Shown here in pieces: positions 59,190 through 64,000 of a stretch of 64,000 nucleotides of DNA (positions are counted from its first letter, which is position 1; each line of letters starts with the position of its first letter). Source of the stretch: Pleomorphomonas sp. JP5 (GTDB lineage Bacteria; Pseudomonadota; Alphaproteobacteria; Rhizobiales; Pleomorphomonadaceae); assembly GCF_023721815.1 (NCBI RefSeq), contig NZ_JAMDLI010000008.1, positions 519,944-583,943 of the forward strand. Direction: 5' to 3'. The notes under the pieces were generated by a model. That model did not search any database, had not been told where the DNA came from, and saw only the letters and a program-made list of their open reading frames with translations. A program made the position numbers and the translations under genes.

Positions 59190-60203
59190 TCAGGCGCTAG
59201 AACGTGCGATCAGCCGGTCAAGCGCGGCGCGGGCGCGACCGCTGTCGATGGCGTCGGCGGCAAGCGTGACGCCGTCCTTCAGCGTCGCCACCCGATCGGC
59301 AATCACGAGAGCGGCGGCAACGTTGAGCAGGACCGTGTCACGATAGGCGCCGGGGGCGCCTTCGAGCAGCGCCCGAAGAGCCTGGGCATTGTCCTCGGCG
59401 GAACCGCCTCGCACGTCCTCGGGCGAATGCTGCGGCAATCCCACGTCGTCCGGCGTCACTTCGAAACTGCGAACCGCCCCATTTCTGAGTTCGGCAACAT
59501 AGGTTGGACCCGACAGTGTCATCTCGTCGAGTCCATCCGAGCCATGCACCACCCATACCGCTTCGGAACCGAGCGCGGCCAAAGTTTCCGCCACCGGCAG
59601 CAACCACTGGCGCGCGAAGACACCCACCAACTGCCGACGCACACCGGCCGGGTTGGACAAGGGGCCAAGGATGTTGAAAATGGTTCGCGTACCGAGCTCG
59701 ACGCGGCTCGGGCCAACATGCTTCATCGCCGAGTGGTGTACCGGCGCAAACATGAAGCCGACCCCCGCCTCGCGGATGCAGGCGGAAATGATGTCCGGTC
59801 CGATATCGATCTTCACACCGAGCGCCATCAGCACATCGGCTGCGCCCGACTTGGATGAAAGCGCACGGTTGCCATGCTTGGCGATCGACAGGCCCGCACC
59901 TGCCGCCACCAAGGCGGAGGCGGTGGAGATGTTGAAACTGCCGGAAGCATCGCCGCCCGTACCGACGATGTCGACCGCGTCGGCCGGCGCGTCGACCCTC
60001 AGCATGCGCGAACGCATGGACGACACGGCGCCGGCGATCTCCTCTACGGTTTCGCCGCGAACGCGCAACGCCATCAGGAAACCGCCGATCTGCGACGGAG
60101 TCGCCTCGCCGGTCATCATGATGTCGAAGGCCGAAGTCGCCTCCTCCCGGCTCAAGCTGGCTCCCGAAGCCACCTTGGCAATCAAGGTCTTGAAATCGGC
60201 CAT
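59190..60203 (-). CDS. trpD: Anthranilate phosphoribosyltransferase
   Basis: A 337-residue enzyme attaching ribose phosphate to anthranilate. [37 protein letters not shown] and [12 protein letters not shown]-like ([15 protein letters not shown]) motifs. In relatives trpG often precedes it; here ppiD does, with 96 bases between. Confidence 0.96.
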   Translation of the reverse strand: MADFKTLIAKVASGASLSREEATSAFDIMMTGEATPSQIGGFLMALRVRGETVEEIAGAVSSMRSRMLRVDAPADAVDIVGTGGDASGSFNISTASALVAAGAGLSIAKHGNRALSSKSGAADVLMALGVKIDIGPDIISACIREAGVGFMFAPVHHSAMKHVGPSRVELGTRTIFNILGPLSNPAGVRRQLVGVFARQWLLPVAETLAALGSEAVWVVHGSDGLDEMTLSGPTYVAELRNGAVRSFEVTPDDVGLPQHSPEDVRGGSAEDNAQALRALLEGAPGAYRDTVLLNVAAALVIADRVATLKDGVTLAADAIDSGRARAALDRLIARSSA

Positions 60204-60299
60204 CGCTCGTTGTCACCCTCGCTTGTGCAATCTCCGGCAGATTGCCACGCAAAGCCGAAACGTGGAATGCGTAACTGCGACCTACGGTCAGCTTCCACG

Positions 60300-62192
60300 T
60301 CAGTTGGCGTTACTGGTTCCGATCACCGCATTGAGCAACGATTGGTTGACGGTGGTGCCCAACTCTTCCTGCGCAGCGCCGAGATACTGGGCATAAAGGT
60401 CGTTCGCCACCTCCGACGCTGCCTGATCGGCAATGACGACAGAGTCGCCTGCTCCTTCCGGCATCGGCGGATTGACGACATTGGCCACGGTCAGCACGAT
60501 GCGCGTACCATCAAGGCCCGGAATCGCGGCAACGTGTCCCTTGGGGCCAGCAAAGGCGGCAATCACCCCCTCCTGCCCCAAGCCGGCGTCTCCGGCCTTG
60601 CGCGTCACGCCGGAGGCGGTTTCGACTTCCACCATAGCGGACTTGGCAAGGTCGTCGATCGACGTTCCGGCCTTGAGCGCCTTTGCCATTTCGTCGGCTT
60701 TGGCCGTCAGACGAATCTGGGCCTCATCGTCGGTCCAGGCAACGACCGCCAGATCTTTCACCTCGTCGAGCGCGCGATCACGGCCGGGTACAACCTTGAC
60801 GACGTTGTACCAGACAAAGCCGTGGCTGACGGACAGGGGGTCGTTTTCGCTTCCCTCGTCAGCGGCAAAGGCAGCCTTCAGAAGATCTGCCTGATCTGGC
60901 AGGCCAGCCACCGGCTGACTGTCCGTACCGTTGCCTTCGGGATCCACCTCGGCGGTGACGACCTTCAGCTTGAACCTGTTCGCCACTTCCTGCAGCGTCG
61001 CGCCACCCGCCAGAGCGTCCTCGATCTCGTCGTGCATTTCGAGCACGGAACGTTCGGCCGCCTTGGCGGCAAGCGCCTTGCGGATGTCCGGCGCCACTTC
61101 GGCAAGCGCCTTGGTGTGTGCCGGTTCGATCTCGGTGACGCGAAGCAAGACAGTACCGAAGGACGACTTTATCGGCTCGCTCGGGACGTTGAGGGACAGA
61201 CCGAAAGCCGCCTCGGCCACGGCGGGATCGAGCACCTTGTCACGAGAAAGCAAGCCCAGGTCGACATCTTCGGGCTTGGAGCCCGCATCCGCGATGAGCT
61301 GGTCAAAGCTCGCGCCACCCTTGAGCTTTTCGTTGGCGGCGGCCGCCTCTTCGGGGGTCGCATAGAACAGTTGCTGGATGCGGCGCTGCTCGGGCGCACC
61401 ATACTGATCCTTGGTACGCTCGTACTCGCGCGCCACGCTCTCGTCGGTGACGGCAGAAGGATCTGCGATGGCGTCAGGCGTCACGGCGAGCGTTTCGATG
61501 GTGCGGAACTCCGGCGCCCGGAACTTGGCCTTGTTCTCCTCGTACCACTTGGCAAGAACATCATCGGCAGGCTTCTCGATCGGCTCCACCTGGGCACGGG
61601 CCAACGTGAGATAGCGAATGTCGCGCGCCTCGTTCTGATAGCGATAGAGAGCGCTGACCAAGGTCTTGGGCACGGTCATGCCGCCGACGAGGCCCGACGA
61701 AAGCTGCCACCGCAGCTCCCCCGTCCGCCGCTGGGCGATGAACATGGACTCGCTGAAACCACTCTGATTGAGAAGCTCGGTGAAGTAGGCGCGATTGAAG
61801 CTCGGAGCCCCCGGCGGCCTCAGCTGCGGATCGTCGGCAATGCCTTGGGCCAATCGCTCGTCGGAAACACCGAGGTGGGTGGTCGCGGCCACATCGGCCA
61901 CGGCGGCATCCGCCATCAAGGAGCCGAGAATCTTCTGCGGCAGGCCGATGGCGCGCGCCATGTCGGGCGTCATCGCCTGACCGATCTGGCGGGCCAGCGT
62001 CTGCGATTGCCGCTGGTAGGCGAGCTGGAATTCGCCGAGCGTGACCTTGGTGTCGCCGACCGTGGCGAGCGTATCGGTGTGGGAGGCTCCAAGCCGGGAG
62101 CCGACACCCCAGCCGATGAAGGACAGCGTCAGGAGGCCCAGAAAGATCTTCGCGGGAAGCGTATTCGCCCCGCGGCGCATTGAATCAAGCAT
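60300..62192 (-). CDS. ppiD: Peptidylprolyl isomerase PpiD-like, membrane-anchored
   Basis: A 630-residue SurA/PpiD-type chaperone anchored in the inner membrane and facing the periplasm. One N-terminal helix (AKIFLGLLTLSFIGWGVGS) precedes a SurA-like N domain, a parvulin domain around residues 255-370 (GASFDQLIADAGSKPEDVDLG), and further degenerate repeats. It helps release secreted proteins. The ATG at 62192 is preferred to the frame from 62225. Confidence 0.9.
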   Translation of the reverse strand: MLDSMRRGANTLPAKIFLGLLTLSFIGWGVGSRLGASHTDTLATVGDTKVTLGEFQLAYQRQSQTLARQIGQAMTPDMARAIGLPQKILGSLMADAAVADVAATTHLGVSDERLAQGIADDPQLRPPGAPSFNRAYFTELLNQSGFSESMFIAQRRTGELRWQLSSGLVGGMTVPKTLVSALYRYQNEARDIRYLTLARAQVEPIEKPADDVLAKWYEENKAKFRAPEFRTIETLAVTPDAIADPSAVTDESVAREYERTKDQYGAPEQRRIQQLFYATPEEAAAANEKLKGGASFDQLIADAGSKPEDVDLGLLSRDKVLDPAVAEAAFGLSLNVPSEPIKSSFGTVLLRVTEIEPAHTKALAEVAPDIRKALAAKAAERSVLEMHDEIEDALAGGATLQEVANRFKLKVVTAEVDPEGNGTDSQPVAGLPDQADLLKAAFAADEGSENDPLSVSHGFVWYNVVKVVPGRDRALDEVKDLAVVAWTDDEAQIRLTAKADEMAKALKAGTSIDDLAKSAMVEVETASGVTRKAGDAGLGQEGVIAAFAGPKGHVAAIPGLDGTRIVLTVANVVNPPMPEGAGDSVVIADQAASEVANDLYAQYLGAAQEELGTTVNQSLLNAVIGTSNAN

Positions 62193-62668
62193 TATGTCGT
62201 CCGTCTCGGGGGCGCGCGCGCCCATCCATCCCAGTCACGCCACCGGTCTCGCAGGGACCGCTTCGGCGCGCGGGATCATAGGGGCCACGGCCTCACGCCG
62301 CAAGCACCGGTTTTGCCTGACAAAGCGCCGGAATCCGGCTCAGAACAATGCTTGATATGGATCTTGTCGCCTCCACGGCCCATCGACGCCAACACCACGA
62401 AAGTGGTGCGTGGCGACCGTTGAGAGGATCGGGCGCGACGACCGGCTGACGTCCGGGAACAGTCGCAGCTGCAGCACCCCGGCTGCCTGAGAGCGGCGCC
62501 GACGCCGTCGTAGTCAATAGCCCTTGCTAGCCTTTTGCACCTTGCGGATATAAATGCGCTTGCGGGTTTTCGCCTACAAGATCATCTTCCAGGCCGCTCC
62601 GAGGATTCACGCCGGGCCCGGTTCGGAATGGTCCACGCCCACGCAACGCACATCGAAGGAACGAGAGC
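62193..62668. other. Divergent gap between ppiD and tpiA
   Basis: About 475 bases with no convincing gene. At 62393-62408 is a perfect six-pair hairpin with a GAAA loop, extended outward by GCCA/TGGC; it could be part of an RNA or of the tpiA leader. TATAAAT near 62540-62550, preceded by TTGCTA, could be the tpiA promoter. Confidence 0.4.
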
Positions 62669-63412
<744 letters not shown>

Positions 63413-63419
63413 TACTAAT

Positions 63420-63454
63420 GCCTCCGGCGCACCTCTTTCGGGCGCGCCGGAGGC
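63420..63454 (+). terminator. Hairpin after tpiA
   Basis: A perfect 11-pair stem (63420-63430 with 63444-63454) and a 13-base loop, eight bases past the tpiA stop. No T-run follows, so termination may be weak or Rho-assisted. Confidence 0.5.
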
Positions 63455-63596
63455 AATACCGCATGTACCGCCAGGAGGGCGGGCCGCCACCCCTCTCCAG
63501 CTTTTCCCGAGAATGGGAAGAGAGCTTGTCGAGACGACCGGCCTTTCGGGGCCGCGTTCCGGATCGATGGTCGGTCTCGCCGAAGCGCGAGCGGCG

Positions 63597-63619
63597 CCGT
63601 CTTCCCTGCTGGAAGACGG
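63597..63619 (+). other. Hairpin in the leader of the dihydroorotase-like gene
   Basis: A perfect nine-pair stem (CCGTCTTCC 63597-63605, GGAAGACGG 63611-63619) with loop CTGCT, about 85 bases before the next ATG. A smaller GGCCGG-TTT-CCGGCC follows at 63668-63682. No T-run. A leader structure is possible. Confidence 0.35.
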
Positions 63620-63703
63620 AGAGGGGCAATCTAGCGAATAAGTAGAAAGACCGATAAGAGGTCTTCCGGCCGGTTTCCGGCCACTCGCATAGGACCCACG
63701 CCC

Positions 63704-64000
63704 CATGACTTTCGACACCGTCCTCAGAAACGGAACCGTCGTCAACCAAGACGGCATCGGCATGCGCGACATTGGCATTCGCGCCGGCCGGATCACAGAA
63801 ATCGGCGATCTCTCGCAAGCCTCAGCCGGCGAAACGATCGACTGCTCTGGGCTGACCGTGCTTCCCGGCGTCATAGACAGCCAGGTCCATTTCCGCGAGC
63901 CCGGCGCCACCCACAAGGAAGATCTGGAGACCGGCTCGCGCGCCGCCGTCATGGGCGGAGTAACCGCCGTCTTCGAAATGCCCAACACCAACCCGCTGAC
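63704..64000 (+). CDS. Dihydroorotase-like amidohydrolase (3' end outside window)
   Basis: The first 99 residues of a cyclic amidohydrolase: MTFDTVLRNGTVV, IDCSGLTVLPGVID, then SQVHFREPGATHKEDLETG and AVFEMPNTNPLT. The fold and HFREPG match dihydroorotase, but the usual first metal His (H-x-H) is Gln here (QVH), a variant I recall in several Rhizobiales dihydroorotase-annotated proteins. The enzyme may still be active or may be a divergent paralogue. AGGA precedes the ATG. Confidence 0.85.

Overview
This 64 kb window is GC-rich bacterial chromosome, densely coding, with no insertion sequence, prophage, CRISPR array or rRNA operon that I can see. The gene set points to an alphaproteobacterium of the Hyphomicrobiales (Rhizobiales): a CcrM-type GANTC methyltransferase beside mutY, a PopZ (DUF2497) polar organiser, HdaA, the pcm-tolC-popZ block, the purN/purM - CDP-alcohol transferase - AI-2E permease - hdaA - ppk - ppx - rnd block, a TIGR02301 protein, and alphaproteobacterial LexA boxes (GTTC-N7-GTTC). 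A Pleomorphomonas-like lineage is only a guess. Assignments rest on reading motifs by eye; no search was run.

Layout. 1-7.4 kb: mutY (5' cut), a candidate small RNA, ccrM with a CtrA/GANTC-type leader, a DUF1993 protein, a glycosyltransferase, an SOS-boxed radical SAM protein, a zinc metallopeptidase translationally coupled to a metallo-beta-lactamase-fold hydrolase, and an NmrA-like oxidoreductase. 7.5-13.6 kb: HxlR regulator, alcohol dehydrogenase, GNAT, and divergent ssb/uvrA around a LexA box. 13.7-16.3 kb: folP-folB-folK plus an MfnB-like protein that has lost its catalytic residues, preceded by a cluster of four GANTC sites. 16.3-25.7 kb: phosphoesterase, valS, then popZ-tolC-pcm, with a DUF1127/LysR/low-complexity-protein insertion between valS and popZ. 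25.8-27.5 kb: tRNA-Cys and tRNA-Asn flank small genes and a poorer-coding stretch with a cationic micro-ORF. 27.6-34.7 kb: a glycoside module (ROK repressor, GH1 beta-glucosidase, binding protein, two permeases, ATPase). 34.7-39.3 kb: a phosphate-starvation module, with an alkaline phosphatase behind four in-phase 11-bp Pho-type repeats, followed by a Tat-type CxxC protein and an ABC/FtsX exporter with a His-rich periplasmic loop. 39.3-56.7 kb: sdaA, photolyase, rnd, ppx, ppk, hdaA, AI-2E permease, CDP-alcohol transferase, purM, purN, SRAP peptidase, small conserved proteins and an FAD oxidase. 56.8-64 kb: fabI, a small conserved protein, trpC, trpD, ppiD, tpiA and the start of a dihydroorotase-like gene.

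The regulatory DNA is as informative as the genes. Two LexA boxes mark an SOS set (ssb/uvrA and the radical SAM gene). CtrA-like boxes and GANTC sites lie near ccrM, tolC and a small gene at 54.2 kb, tying them to the cell-cycle circuit. A near-palindrome overlapping a sigma70-like promoter is the likely ROK operator, and the Pho array explains phoA control. The best leads are the promoter-to-terminator RNA between mutY and ccrM, the active-site-less MfnB-like folate neighbour, the phosphatase plus metal-exporter module, the cationic 35-residue micro-ORF, and the GANTC cluster upstream of folP.
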